The notes: generated by a model not told the origin, from the letters alone. DNA of 64,000 nt from Pseudomonas shirazensis (GCF_014268785.2 NZ_JABWRD020000003.1:434001-498000), one strand, 5' to 3'; positions 40,346 to 49,495 are shown, counted from the stretch's first letter. Translations and numbers: made by a program.

Positions 40346-41740
40346 CTATGCGAGCTGCGCCAAGGCCTGGCGGAAAGCGGGCGGCAGGTTGTCGCCAAAG
40401 CGAATGCGGCCATCGCCCTGGGTGAAGATGCCGGTGCGCTCCAGCCAGGCTTCGAATTCCGGCCCGGGCTTGAGGCCAAGGGTCTGGCGCGCGTAGAGGG
40501 CGTCGTGGAACGAGGTGGTCTGGTAGTTGAGCATGATGTCGTCGGAACCGGGGATGCCCATGATGAAGTTGATCCCGGCTACCCCCAGCAGGGTCAACAG
40601 GGTGTCCATGTCGTCCTGATCGGCTTCGGCGTGGTTGGTGTAGCAGATGTCGCAACCCATCGGCACACCGAGCAGCTTGCCGCAGAAGTGGTCTTCGAGG
40701 CCGGCGCGGATGATCTGCTTGCCGTTGTACAAGTACTCCGGGCCGATGAAACCGACCACGGTATTGACCAGAAACGGCTTGAAGTGGCGCCCCACGGCGT
40801 AGGCGCGGGTTTCGCAGGTCTGCTGGTCGACGCCATGGTGGGCGTTGGCCGACAGCGCGCTGCCCTGGCCGGTCTCGAAGTACATCAGGTTCTGCCCGAC
40901 GGTGCCACGCTTGAGCGACAGGCCGGCTTCATAGCCTTCCTGCAAGACATTGAGGTTGATGCCAAAGCTGGCGTTGGCCGCTTCGCTGCCAGCGATCGAC
41001 TGGAACACCAGGTCCAGCGGTACGCCGCGGTTGATCGCCTCGATCGAGGTGGTGACGTGGGTCAGCACGCAGGCCTGGGTCGGGATCTGGTAGCGCTGGA
41101 TGATCGCATCGAGCATTTCCAGCATGGCGCAGATCGACGAGATGCTGTCGGTGGCCGGGTTGATGCCGATCATCGCATCGCCGTTGCCGTACAGCAGGCC
41201 GTCGAGAATGCTCGCGGCGATCCCGGCTGGCTCATCGGTCGGATGATTGGGCTGCAGGCGGGTCGACAGGCGTCCGCGCAAACCCATGGTGCCGCGAAAC
41301 TGCGTGACTACGCGGATCTTCTGCGCGACCAGGATCAAGTCCTGCACACGCATGATCTTCGAGACCGCCGCGGCCATTTCCGGGGTCAGGCCAGGGGCGA
41401 GGGCGCGCAGGCTGTCTTCATTGGCCTGCTCGCCGAGCAGCCAGTCGCGCAGGCCGCCGACGGTCAGGTGGCTGACCGGGGCGAAGGCCTCAGCGTCGTG
41501 GCTGTCGATGATCAGTCGGGTAACTTCGTCCTCTTCGTAGGGGATCAGCGCTTCGCTTAAAAAGTGCGTGAGGGGGATATTGGCCAGGGCCATCTGCGCG
41601 GCGACGCGTTCGCCGTCATTTTCGGCGGCGACCCCGGCGAGGAAGTCACCGGAGCGGGCCGGGCTGGCCTTGGCCATGACTTCCTTGAGACTGTCGAAGC
41701 GGTAGACCAGATGGCCTACCGTGTGTACGAAACTTGCCAT
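40346..41740 (-). CDS. eutB: Ethanolamine ammonia-lyase heavy chain
   Basis: The 464-aa catalytic TIM-barrel subunit binding substrate and B12: FRGTMGLRGRLSTRLQPNHPTD, GLLYGNGDAMIGINPATDS, QGSALSANAHHGVDQQTCETRAYA and GCDICYTNHAEADQDDMD are diagnostic. Standard length. Follows the permease gene after a 49-base gap holding a hairpin; probably co-transcribed with it. Confidence 0.97.
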   Translation of the reverse strand: MASFVHTVGHLVYRFDSLKEVMAKASPARSGDFLAGVAAENDGERVAAQMALANIPLTHFLSEALIPYEEDEVTRLIIDSHDAEAFAPVSHLTVGGLRDWLLGEQANEDSLRALAPGLTPEMAAAVSKIMRVQDLILVAQKIRVVTQFRGTMGLRGRLSTRLQPNHPTDEPAGIAASILDGLLYGNGDAMIGINPATDSISSICAMLEMLDAIIQRYQIPTQACVLTHVTTSIEAINRGVPLDLVFQSIAGSEAANASFGINLNVLQEGYEAGLSLKRGTVGQNLMYFETGQGSALSANAHHGVDQQTCETRAYAVGRHFKPFLVNTVVGFIGPEYLYNGKQIIRAGLEDHFCGKLLGVPMGCDICYTNHAEADQDDMDTLLTLLGVAGINFIMGIPGSDDIMLNYQTTSFHDALYARQTLGLKPGPEFEAWLERTGIFTQGDGRIRFGDNLPPAFRQALAQLA

Positions 41741-41754
41741 ACAGACTCTCCAGA

Positions 41755-41779
41755 GCGCCGCAGGCAGGGCCTGCGGCGC
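41755..41779 (-). terminator. Hairpin between permease gene and eutB
   Basis: A 10-bp GC-rich stem (GCGCCGCAGG / CCTGCGGCGC) with no T-tract; more likely a processing or stability element inside the operon than a full terminator. Confidence 0.4.
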
Positions 41780-41789
41780 GTAGCGGCAA

Positions 41790-43238
41790 TCAGTGCAAGG
41801 CCTCTTCGGCCTTCTGGATCGCAGCGAACTCTTCTTCCGGTGTGCCCGCTACCAGGTGGTGACGGCTGTAGAACGCAAAGTAGGCGATCAATACTGCATA
41901 GATCACCGCAGCGCCAATTACCACTCGCGGATCGACCAGGAACCCGGCAATCACCGCCACGCAGGCCAACACCAGTGCCACGCCCGAGGTGAAGATGCCG
42001 CCTGGGGTGCGGTACGGGCGGTCCATTTTCGGCCGGCGGATACGCAGGGTGATGTGCGCCGCCATCATCAATACATACGATAGGGTCGCGCCGAAAACCG
42101 CGACCAGAATCAGCAAATCACCTTGGCCGGTCAGCGACAGCGCGAAGCCGATGATGCCCGGGATGATCAGGGCCAGTACCGGCGCCTTGCTCTTGTTGGT
42201 CTGCGACAGCTTGCGCGGCAGGTAGCCGGCGCGCGACAGGGCGAAGATCTGCCGGGAGTAGGCATAGATGATCGAGAAGAAGCTGGCGATCAAACCGGCC
42301 AGGCCGACCAGGTTGACGAAGCCGCCCATCCAGGTCGAGCCACCGTAGGCTTTCGACAGGGCTTCAACCAGCGGGTTGCCCGAGGCTTTCAGCGCTTCCG
42401 AGCCTGCACCGCCCGGGCCGATCACCAGAATCAGCAGGGCAAACGCCAGCAGCACCAGCATCGCGCCGATCAGGCCACGCGGCAGGTCACGTTTCGGGTT
42501 CTTGGTTTCTTCGGCAGCCAGCGGCACGCCTTCGACCGCGAGGAAGAACCAGATCGCATAGGGAATTGCCGCCCACACACCGAGATAACCAAACGGCAGG
42601 AAGCTGCTGGCGCCGGCGGCATTGGTCGGGGCAATGTCGAACAGGTTGGCTGCATCAAAATGGGGCACCATGCCGAGCAGGAACACCACCAGGGCAATCG
42701 CCGCCACCGCGGTGATGATGAACATCAGCTTCAATGCCTCGCCGACCCCAAAGATGTGGATGCCGATAAAGATGATGTAGAAGGCCAGGTAGATCATCCA
42801 GCCGCCAATGCCGAACAGCGACTCGCAGTAGGCGCCGATAAACACCGCAATCGCCGCGGGCGCAATGGCGTACTCGATCAGGATCGCGGTGCCGGTGAGA
42901 AAACCGCCCCACGGGCCGAACGCACTGCGGGCAAAGCCGTAGCCACCGCCGGCGGTAGGGATCATCGACGACAGTTCGGCCAGCGAGAAGCACATGCACA
43001 GGTACATCGTCGCCATCAGCAAGGTGGCGAGGAACATGCCGCCCCAGCCGCCTTGGGCCAGGCCGAAGTTCCAGCCGGCGTAGTCACCGGAGATCACGTA
43101 GGCGACCCCGAGACCGACCAGCAGGACCCAGCCGGCGGCGCCTTTTTTCAGTTCGCGTTGCTGGAAATAGTCGGAGCCGACCTTTTCGAAATCGACGGAA
43201 GAAGTAGCCGGCGTACCGGCGGGATGATCGCTTGGCAT
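41790..43238 (-). CDS. eat: Ethanolamine permease
   Basis: A 482-aa APC-superfamily transporter with about 12 helices. GWVLLVGLGVAYVISGDYAGWNFGLAQGGWGGM and FSLAELSSMIPTAGGGYGFARSAFGPWGGF are typical of the EAT family, and gene position beside eutBC supports ethanolamine. The ATG at 43238 has GGTGA 7 bases upstream; the GTG at 43247 is an alternative. A sigma-54 promoter lies at 43300-43315. Confidence 0.93.
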   Translation of the reverse strand: MPSDHPAGTPATSSVDFEKVGSDYFQQRELKKGAAGWVLLVGLGVAYVISGDYAGWNFGLAQGGWGGMFLATLLMATMYLCMCFSLAELSSMIPTAGGGYGFARSAFGPWGGFLTGTAILIEYAIAPAAIAVFIGAYCESLFGIGGWMIYLAFYIIFIGIHIFGVGEALKLMFIITAVAAIALVVFLLGMVPHFDAANLFDIAPTNAAGASSFLPFGYLGVWAAIPYAIWFFLAVEGVPLAAEETKNPKRDLPRGLIGAMLVLLAFALLILVIGPGGAGSEALKASGNPLVEALSKAYGGSTWMGGFVNLVGLAGLIASFFSIIYAYSRQIFALSRAGYLPRKLSQTNKSKAPVLALIIPGIIGFALSLTGQGDLLILVAVFGATLSYVLMMAAHITLRIRRPKMDRPYRTPGGIFTSGVALVLACVAVIAGFLVDPRVVIGAAVIYAVLIAYFAFYSRHHLVAGTPEEEFAAIQKAEEALH

Positions 43239-43299
43239 TGGATTCACCAGTTATTTTTTTTGGGGGCCGAAGGGAGTGCGGCCACTTGGTGATTTGTCT

Positions 43300-43315
43300 T
43301 GCATGAAGCGCGCCA
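43300..43315 (-). promoter_or_regulatory. Sigma-54 promoter of the ethanolamine permease/eutBC operon
   Basis: The minus strand reads TGGCGCGCTTCATGCA, with GG and GC separated by exactly 10 bases (-24/-12 geometry), about 60 bases before the permease start. Confidence 0.65.
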
Positions 43316-43358
43316 GAGCGGTTGCTGCGCTGGCGCTGAGGTGTGGCGGAAGCGGCGT

Positions 43359-43379
43359 GGAGGCTGCAGGGCAGCCTCC
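43359..43379 (-). terminator. Terminator of the aldehyde dehydrogenase gene
   Basis: A 9-bp perfect stem GGAGGCTGC / GCAGCCTCC with loop AGG, 13 bases past the stop codon. Confidence 0.7.
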
Positions 43380-43392
43380 GGCGCGGTCAAGC

Positions 43393-44913
43393 CTAGAAGA
43401 AGCCCAGCGGATTGATGTCGTAGCTCACCAGCAGGTTCTTGGTCTGCTGATAATGATCGAGCATCATCTTGTGTGTTTCGCGGCCAACCCCGGACTTTTT
43501 GTAGCCACCAAACGCGGCGTGCGCCGGGTACAGGTGATAGCAGTTGGTCCACACCCGGCCGGCTTTGATGCCACGGCCCATGCGGTAGGCGCGGTTGATG
43601 TCGCGGGTCCAGACCCCGGCGCCGAGGCCGAACTCGGTGTCGTTGGCAATCGCCAGCGCTTCAGCTTCGTCCTTGAAGGTGGTGACGCTGACCACCGGGC
43701 CGAAGATTTCTTCCTGGAACACGCGCATCTTGTTGTTGCCCTTGAGCAGGGTCGGCTGGATGTAATAGCCGGTGGCCAGGGCGCCTTCGAGTTTTTCCAC
43801 CTTGCCGCCGCTGAGCAGCTCGGCGCCTTCGGCCTGGGCGATGTCCAGGTAGGAGAGAATCTTCTCGAACTGCTGTTGCGAGGCCTGGGCGCCGATCATG
43901 GTCTCGGTGTCCAGCGGGTCGCCACGCTTGATCTGCTTGACCTTGTTCAGCACCGCTTCCATGAACTGCGGATAGATCGACTCCTGGACCAGCGCCCGCG
44001 ATGGGCAGGTGCACACTTCGCCCTGGTTGAAGAACGCCAGCACCATGCCCTCGGCGGCCTTGTCGATAAAGCTCGGCTCGGCCTGCATGACGTCTTCGAA
44101 GTAGATGTTCGGCGACTTGCCGCCCAATTCGACGGTGGACGGGATGATGTTCTCGGCAGCGCACTTCATGATGTGCGAACCCACCGGGGTCGAGCCGGTG
44201 AAGGCGATCTTGGCAATGCGTTTGCTGGTCGCCAGCGCTTCGCCGGCCTCACGGCCATAGCCCTGCACCACGTTGAGCACGCCAGGTGGCAGCAGGTCGC
44301 CGATCAGTTCGACCAGCACGGTGATGCCCAGCGGGGTTTGCTCGGCGGGCTTGAGCACCACGCAGTTGCCGGCAGCCAGGGCCGGGGCGAGCTTCCACGC
44401 GGCCATCAGGATCGGGAAGTTCCACGGGATGATCTGGCCGACCACGCCCAGCGGTTCGTGGATGTGATAGGCCACGGTGTTTTCATTGATTTCGGCAGCG
44501 CCGCCTTCCTGAGCACGAATGCAGCCCGCGAAGTAGCGGAAGTGGTCGACCGCCAGCGGGATGTCAGCGTTGAGGGTTTCGCGGATCGGCTTGCCGTTGT
44601 CCCAGGTTTCGGTGATGGCCAGCAGCTCGAGGTTCTGCTCGATACGGTCGGCAATCTTCAGCAGCACGTTGGAGCGATCCTGTACCGAAGTGCGGCCCCA
44701 GGCATCGGCAGCAGCGTGTGCGGCGTCCAGCGCTTTGTCGATGTCTTCGGCAGTCGAGCGCGGGAATTCAGCGATCAGCTTGCCGTTGACCGGCGAAGTG
44801 TTTTCGAAATATTGACCTTTGACCGGAGCTACGAACTCGCCACCGATGAAGTTGCCGTACTGACGCTTGAAGTTGACCTTGGCGCCGTCGGTACCGGGAT
44901 GTGCGTAACGCAT
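43393..44913 (-). CDS. exaC: Acetaldehyde dehydrogenase (NAD-dependent, ExaC/AldB type)
   Basis: A 506-aa aldehyde dehydrogenase. The Rossmann part has IPWNFPILMAAWKLAPALAAGN and FTGSTPVGSHIM; the catalytic Glu is in ELGGKSPNIYF and the catalytic Cys in NQGEVCTCPSRALVQE (about residue 302). It oxidises acetaldehyde to acetate, which fits the product of EutBC and of ethanol oxidation. Driven by a sigma-54 promoter at 44962-44977 and enhancer dyads beyond it; divergent from the activator gene. Confidence 0.93.
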   Translation of the reverse strand: MRYAHPGTDGAKVNFKRQYGNFIGGEFVAPVKGQYFENTSPVNGKLIAEFPRSTAEDIDKALDAAHAAADAWGRTSVQDRSNVLLKIADRIEQNLELLAITETWDNGKPIRETLNADIPLAVDHFRYFAGCIRAQEGGAAEINENTVAYHIHEPLGVVGQIIPWNFPILMAAWKLAPALAAGNCVVLKPAEQTPLGITVLVELIGDLLPPGVLNVVQGYGREAGEALATSKRIAKIAFTGSTPVGSHIMKCAAENIIPSTVELGGKSPNIYFEDVMQAEPSFIDKAAEGMVLAFFNQGEVCTCPSRALVQESIYPQFMEAVLNKVKQIKRGDPLDTETMIGAQASQQQFEKILSYLDIAQAEGAELLSGGKVEKLEGALATGYYIQPTLLKGNNKMRVFQEEIFGPVVSVTTFKDEAEALAIANDTEFGLGAGVWTRDINRAYRMGRGIKAGRVWTNCYHLYPAHAAFGGYKKSGVGRETHKMMLDHYQQTKNLLVSYDINPLGFF

Positions 44914-44961
44914 GGTGTCTCTCCTGGTTAGTTATGTTTGTTAGGGAGTTATCAAGCGTAG

Positions 44962-44977
44962 AGCAAAGGTCGGGCCA
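44962..44977 (-). promoter_or_regulatory. Sigma-54 promoter of the aldehyde dehydrogenase gene
   Basis: The minus strand reads TGGCCCGACCTTTGCT: GG-N10-GC with the -12 TTGC core. Expected transcript start near 44951, about 38 bases before the start codon. Confidence 0.75.
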
Positions 44978-45041
44978 GCGCCTGCCAGGCCATGTAGATC
45001 AAGGGTTTGGCCCAGTGCTGCGAGCGTGAAGGCCAGTCGTT

Positions 45042-45057
45042 GTGCCAGGGCTGGCAC
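45042..45057. promoter_or_regulatory. Enhancer-like dyad 1 for the sigma-54 activator
   Basis: A 16-bp perfect palindrome with arms GTGCCA / TGGCAC, centred about 98 bp upstream of the predicted aldehyde dehydrogenase start. Confidence 0.65.
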
Positions 45058-45074
45058 GCGCTGGGTGACACTTT

Positions 45075-45090
45075 GTACCGTTGTCGGTAC
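45075..45090. promoter_or_regulatory. Enhancer-like dyad 2 for the sigma-54 activator
   Basis: A 16-bp dyad GTACC-N6-GGTAC, same length and pattern as dyad 1 (GT[A/G]CC-N6-GG[T/C]AC). The centres are 33 bp apart (three helical turns). A third half site GTGCC starts at 45096. Confidence 0.65.
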
Positions 45091-45181
45091 AGCCTGTGCC
45101 GACAACGCCAGCGCACCATTGCAAAGGCTTCCCGGGTGGAGGATGCTGACCACAGACTGTATCTGCGGAGTCCAACAACAA

Positions 45182-47086
45182 ATGCAGAACACCACGTTCA
45201 GCCAGCATGCCCAGCAGGTCCTGACCGCCGCCCGCGGCAAAGGCAACGGCCCGGGCAGCGACCCTTCCATTGCCCGCTCGTGGCTGCGTTGCCTGGAGGA
45301 CTACCACCTTGATCCTGCGCGCAGCCAGGCGCCAGTGGTGCTTGAGCATGGGCGCCTGCTGGAGACCCGCGAGCGCCTGCGCCAAGTGCTGCACATTGCC
45401 GACGGCGAGATGAACAGCCTGCACCAGCAGCTCTCTGGCGCCGGCCATGCGGTGCTGCTCACCGATGCCCACGGGGTGATCCTCAACTGCGTCACGGCGC
45501 CCACCGAGCGGCGCATCTTCGAGCGCGCCGGGCTGTGGCTGGGGGCGGACTGGAGCGAAGCCAGCGAGGGCACCAACGGCATCGGCACCTGCCTGGTCGA
45601 GCGCCAGGCGCTGACCATTCATCAGAACGAACACTTTCGTGGCCGCCACACCGGCCTGACCTGCTCGGCGAGCCCGGTGTTCGACCCGCACGGCGGACTG
45701 CTGGCGGTGCTCGACGTGTCCTCGGCGCGGGCCGACGTGTCGCGTCAGAGCCAGTTCCACACCATGGCGCTGGTCAACCTGTCGGCGAAGATGATCGAGA
45801 GTTGCTACTTCCTGCGCCACTACCAGCATCAGTGGCTGCTGCGTTTTCACCTGCAGGCAGAGTCGGTCGGGCTGTTCAGTGAAGGCTTGCTTGCCTTTGA
45901 TGGCGATGGCCGGATCAGCGCGGCCAACCAGAGCGCGCTGAACCTGCTGGGCAGCATTCGCAGTGGCGTGCTGGGCAAACCGATCGACATGTTCTTTGCC
46001 TGCAACCTCGACGAGTTGCTCGGCCGCGCGACGCCGCAGGGCAGTACCGCCTGGCCCCTGCACACCCGCGATGGTCGTCAGGTCTATGCCAGCCTGCGCG
46101 GGCAGGCACCGGTAGCGGCCTGGGCCGTGCCCGCCGCGCAGCCCTTGCCGGTGGTGGCGCCAGCAGCGCAGATCTGCCTGCTCGACCCGGCCCTGCAAAC
46201 CGACTTTGGCCGCGCCCTGCGCGTGTTCGAGCGCGATGTGCCATTGCTGCTGCGTGGTGAAACCGGCTGCGGTAAGGAGGCCTTTGCCCAGGCGGTGCAC
46301 CAGGCCAGCCAGCGCCGGCACAAGCCGTTTGTGGCGATCAACTGCGCGTCGATCCCGGAGAGCCTGATCGAGAGCGAGCTATTTGGTTATCGCGGCGGCA
46401 GCTTTACCGGCGCGCGCAAGGAAGGCATGCGCGGCAAGCTGCTCCAGGCGGATGGCGGCACCTTGCTGCTGGACGAGATCGGTGACATGCCGCTGGCCTT
46501 GCAGACGCGCCTGCTGCGCGTGCTGGAAGAACGCCAGGTAGTGCCCATCGGCGGCGAGGCGCAGGCCGTAGATGTGCGCATCATCAGCGCCACTCACCGC
46601 GATCTGCTCGAGCGGGTCGAGCAGGGCAGTTTCCGCGAAGACCTCTACTACCGCCTCAATGGCCTCGAAGTGCCCTTGCCAGCAGTACGCGAGCGCAGCG
46701 ACAAGGGCCAATTGCTCGACTTCATCCTGGGACAGGAGGCCGATGGCCAGCCGCTTGAGCTGGAGCCGATGGCCCGCGAGGCGCTGCTGGCCTTCGCCTG
46801 GCCCGGTAACGTGCGCCAGCTGCGCAACGTGCTGCGTACGCTGGTGGCGCTGTGTGACGATCGGCGCATCGGTCTGACTGACCTGCCGGCGATCATCACC
46901 CGCACCGCTCCGGCAACGGCTAATGCCAGCGTGGCCGCGCCGTTGGCCGATGCCGAGCGCGAAGCACTGTTGGCCACCCTTGAACAACTGCGCTGGCACC
47001 TGACCCATGTCGCCAGCCACCTGGGCATCAGCCGCAACACCCTGTATCGCAAACTGCGCAAACACGGCATCACCCGAGTCAGTTGA
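45182..47086 (+). CDS. Sigma-54-dependent activator, AcoR family
   Basis: A 634-aa enhancer-binding protein. N-terminal GAF-type sensor (about 60-200, EGTNGIGTCLVERQALTIHQNEHF), a PAS-like region (about 225-290, EGLLAFDGDGRISAANQSAL), AAA+ domain (about 325-555: GETGCGKE Walker A, GYRGGSFTGARKEG loop, GGTLLLDEIGDMP Walker B) and a Fis-type HTH at the end (HLGISRNTLYRKLRKHGI). The sigma-54 contact loop is GSFTGA rather than GAFTGA. ATG 45182 follows GGAG. Probably senses acetaldehyde or a related metabolite and drives the neighbouring genes. Confidence 0.93.
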   Translation: MQNTTFSQHAQQVLTAARGKGNGPGSDPSIARSWLRCLEDYHLDPARSQAPVVLEHGRLLETRERLRQVLHIADGEMNSLHQQLSGAGHAVLLTDAHGVILNCVTAPTERRIFERAGLWLGADWSEASEGTNGIGTCLVERQALTIHQNEHFRGRHTGLTCSASPVFDPHGGLLAVLDVSSARADVSRQSQFHTMALVNLSAKMIESCYFLRHYQHQWLLRFHLQAESVGLFSEGLLAFDGDGRISAANQSALNLLGSIRSGVLGKPIDMFFACNLDELLGRATPQGSTAWPLHTRDGRQVYASLRGQAPVAAWAVPAAQPLPVVAPAAQICLLDPALQTDFGRALRVFERDVPLLLRGETGCGKEAFAQAVHQASQRRHKPFVAINCASIPESLIESELFGYRGGSFTGARKEGMRGKLLQADGGTLLLDEIGDMPLALQTRLLRVLEERQVVPIGGEAQAVDVRIISATHRDLLERVEQGSFREDLYYRLNGLEVPLPAVRERSDKGQLLDFILGQEADGQPLELEPMAREALLAFAWPGNVRQLRNVLRTLVALCDDRRIGLTDLPAIITRTAPATANASVAAPLADAEREALLATLEQLRWHLTHVASHLGISRNTLYRKLRKHGITRVS

Positions 47087-47154
47087 AGCTGAATCAGCGG
47101 GTGCGAATTGGCGCGCCCTGGGCTACCCTGCCTCGACGTTTTGCGAGGTCGATC

Positions 47155-48504
47155 ATGCACATTCATATTCTCGGTATTTGCGGTACTTTCATGGGCTCCC
47201 TGGCCGTGCTGGCGAAAGAGCTCGGCCATCGGGTCACCGGCTCCGATGCCAATGTCTATCCGCCGATGAGCACTCAACTCGAGGCCCAGGGCATCGAGCT
47301 GATCCAGGGCTATGACCCGGCGCAGCTGGAGCCAGCCCCTGATCTGGTGGTGATCGGCAACGCCATGTCGCGTGGCAACCCGGCAGTCGAATATGTGCTG
47401 AACAAAGGCCTGCCGTATGTTTCCGGCCCGCAGTGGCTGGCCGACCATGTGCTGCAAGGCCGCTGGGTCCTGGCTGTCGCCGGCACCCATGGCAAGACCA
47501 CCACCAGCAGCATGCTCGCCTGGGTGCTGGAGCATGCGGGCATGAGCCCGGGCTTCCTCATTGGTGGCGTGCCGCAGAACTTCTCGGTGTCGGCGCGTCT
47601 CGGCGATACGCCGTTCTTCGTGATCGAAGCCGACGAATACGACAGCGCCTTCTTCGACAAGCGCTCGAAGTTCGTCCATTACCACCCGCGTACCGCGATC
47701 CTCAACAACCTTGAGTTCGACCACGCTGATATCTTCCCCGACCTGGCCGCCATCGAGCGTCAGTTCCATCATCTGGTGCGGACCATTCCGAGTGAAGGGC
47801 TGGTCATTCATCCGACCACCGAGCAAGCCCTGGAGCGGGTGATCGGTATGGGCTGCTGGACGCCGGTGCAGACCACCGGTGCTGGCGGGCAGTGGCAGGC
47901 GCGCCTGCTCAGCGCCGACGGCTCGCAGTTTGAAGTGCTGTTCGAAGGCGTGGTGCAGGGCACCGTCAATTGGCCAATGACTGGCCAGCACAACGTTGCC
48001 AATGCCCTCGCGACGCTGGCTGCGGCGCGTCATGTCGGCGTCGTCCCGGCGATGGCCATCGACGGACTGAATGCCTTCAAGAGCGTCAAACGGCGCATGG
48101 AAAAGGTTGCTGAAGTACAAGGCGTGACCATCTACGATGACTTCGCTCATCACCCGACCGCGATTGCCACCACCCTCGACGGCCTGCGCAAGCAGGTCGG
48201 TGAGGCGCCGGTGATTGCCGTGATCGAACCCCGTTCCAATTCGATGAAGCTCGGCGCGCACCGCGACGGCCTGCCCGAGAGCGTCAACGATGCCGACCAG
48301 GTGATCTGGTACGCCCCGGCCAACCTCGGTTGGGATCTCGCCGCGACTGCCGCGCAGTGCAAGGTGCCGGCGATTGTCGCCGACAGCCTCGAGGCGATCA
48401 TCGAGCGGGTCAAGGGCCAGGCGCGCCCCGGTACCCATGTGGTGATCATGAGCAACGGCGGCTTCGGCGGCCTGCACGGCAAGCTGGCCGAGGCCTTGAA
48501 GTGA
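47155..48504 (+). CDS. mpl: UDP-N-acetylmuramate:tripeptide ligase Mpl
   Basis: A 449-aa Mur ligase that reattaches recycled L-Ala-gamma-D-Glu-meso-DAP to UDP-MurNAc. MHIHILGICGTFMGSLAVLAKE is the Rossmann N-terminus, AVAGTHGKTTTSSML (about 111) the ATP P-loop, FFVIEADEYDSAFFDKRSKF the metal site, and DDFAHHPTAIATTL the C-terminal domain motif. The start is fixed by the MHIHILG N-terminus. Stop overlaps the ubiX start. Confidence 0.96.
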   Translation: MHIHILGICGTFMGSLAVLAKELGHRVTGSDANVYPPMSTQLEAQGIELIQGYDPAQLEPAPDLVVIGNAMSRGNPAVEYVLNKGLPYVSGPQWLADHVLQGRWVLAVAGTHGKTTTSSMLAWVLEHAGMSPGFLIGGVPQNFSVSARLGDTPFFVIEADEYDSAFFDKRSKFVHYHPRTAILNNLEFDHADIFPDLAAIERQFHHLVRTIPSEGLVIHPTTEQALERVIGMGCWTPVQTTGAGGQWQARLLSADGSQFEVLFEGVVQGTVNWPMTGQHNVANALATLAAARHVGVVPAMAIDGLNAFKSVKRRMEKVAEVQGVTIYDDFAHHPTAIATTLDGLRKQVGEAPVIAVIEPRSNSMKLGAHRDGLPESVNDADQVIWYAPANLGWDLAATAAQCKVPAIVADSLEAIIERVKGQARPGTHVVIMSNGGFGGLHGKLAEALK

Positions 48505-49130
48505 ACGGCCCGCAGCGCATTACCCTGGCCATGACCGGCGCCTCCGGCGCGCAATACGGCCTGCGTCTGCTCGATTGCCTGGTACGGGAAGACCGCGAGG
48601 TGCACTTTTTGATCTCGAAGGCCGCGCAACTGGTAATGGCCACCGAGACCGATGTGCAACTGCCGCCCAAGGCGCAGGCGATGCAGACCTTCCTAACCGA
48701 ATACACCGGCGCTGCCGCAGGGCAGATTCGTGTCTACGGCAAGGAAGACTGGATGTCGCCAGTGGCGTCAGGCTCCGGCGCGCCTGCGGCCATGGTCGTG
48801 GTGCCGTGCTCGACCGGGAGCTTGTCGGCGATTGCCACAGGTGCCTGCAACAACCTGATCGAGCGTGCCGCCGACGTCACTTTGAAGGAGCGCCGCCAGC
48901 TGATTCTGGTGCCGCGTGAGGCGCCGTTCTCGACCATTCACCTGGAGAACATGCTCAAGCTGTCGCAGATGGGCGCGGTGATTCTGCCTGCAGCACCAGG
49001 GTTCTACCATCAGCCGCAGACCATCGATGATCTGGTCGACTTTGTCGTCGCGCGGATTCTCAACCTGCTGAACATCCCTCAGGACATGCTGCCGCGCTGG
49101 GGCGAGCATCACTACGGAGTGGATGATTGA
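48501..49130 (+). CDS. ubiX: Flavin prenyltransferase UbiX
   Basis: A 209-aa enzyme making the prenylated FMN cofactor for UbiD in ubiquinone synthesis. ITLAMTGASGAQYGLRLLDCL (flavin binding), PCSTGSLSAIATGACNNLIERAADVTLKERRQLILVPREAPFSTIHLENML and ILPAAPGFYHQPQTIDDLVDFVVAR are signatures. GTG start overlaps mpl by four bases. Confidence 0.96.
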   Translation: MNGPQRITLAMTGASGAQYGLRLLDCLVREDREVHFLISKAAQLVMATETDVQLPPKAQAMQTFLTEYTGAAAGQIRVYGKEDWMSPVASGSGAPAAMVVVPCSTGSLSAIATGACNNLIERAADVTLKERRQLILVPREAPFSTIHLENMLKLSQMGAVILPAAPGFYHQPQTIDDLVDFVVARILNLLNIPQDMLPRWGEHHYGVDD

Positions 49131-49414
49131 GGCGGGCTCTGCTGGCCTTGCTGATCGCTACTTCGCTGGGCGGCTGCGCCACCGTGCGTACGCTGGATGC
49201 GAACAAACCTGGGGCGCCGGTGGTATACGCCGGCGCCCGTCTGGATTGGTATGTGATCAATGGGGGCTGCTGCCCGGCGGATCGCTTTGGTGCACAACCA
49301 CCGGCTTATCCAGCGCTGGACCTGCCCGGCAGCGCGCTGCTCGATACCCTGTTGCTGCCGCTGTCGTTGCTGACTGCGCTGGGCGTGGGCTTCAATGCAT
49401 CAGGTGGGCTGTGA
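49127..49414 (+). CDS. YceK/YidQ-family small lipoprotein
   Basis: A 95-aa lipoprotein from a TTG start that overlaps the ubiX stop. Lipobox LGGC (Cys17), then a short domain with YAGARLDWYVINGGCCPADRFG and PALDLPGSALLDTLLLPLSLLT, as in YceK/YidQ. Function unknown; probably coupled to ubiX. Confidence 0.82.
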   Translation: MRRALLALLIATSLGGCATVRTLDANKPGAPVVYAGARLDWYVINGGCCPADRFGAQPPAYPALDLPGSALLDTLLLPLSLLTALGVGFNASGGL

Positions 49415-49467
49415 GATTGCCGGGGTAGTCTCTCGTGCCGGTCAATCAAAGTTGAACTGCTTATTTT

Positions 49468-49486
49468 GGGGCCGCAAGGCGGCCCC
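49468..49486. terminator. Bidirectional terminator between lipoprotein and oxidoreductase genes
   Basis: An 8-bp perfect stem GGGGCCGC / GCGGCCCC with loop AAG, between convergent genes, with TTATTTT on the left side. Confidence 0.75.
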
Positions 49487-49495
49487 CGCCACTGC

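Noticed and set aside
43276..44931. Plus-strand reading frame of 551 codons over the aldehyde dehydrogenase gene
   Set aside because: Antisense to an enzyme with intact catalytic Cys and Glu; shadow frame.
46648..48477. Minus-strand reading frame of 609 codons over the activator and mpl
   Set aside because: Antisense to two well-supported genes; no start signal or family motif.
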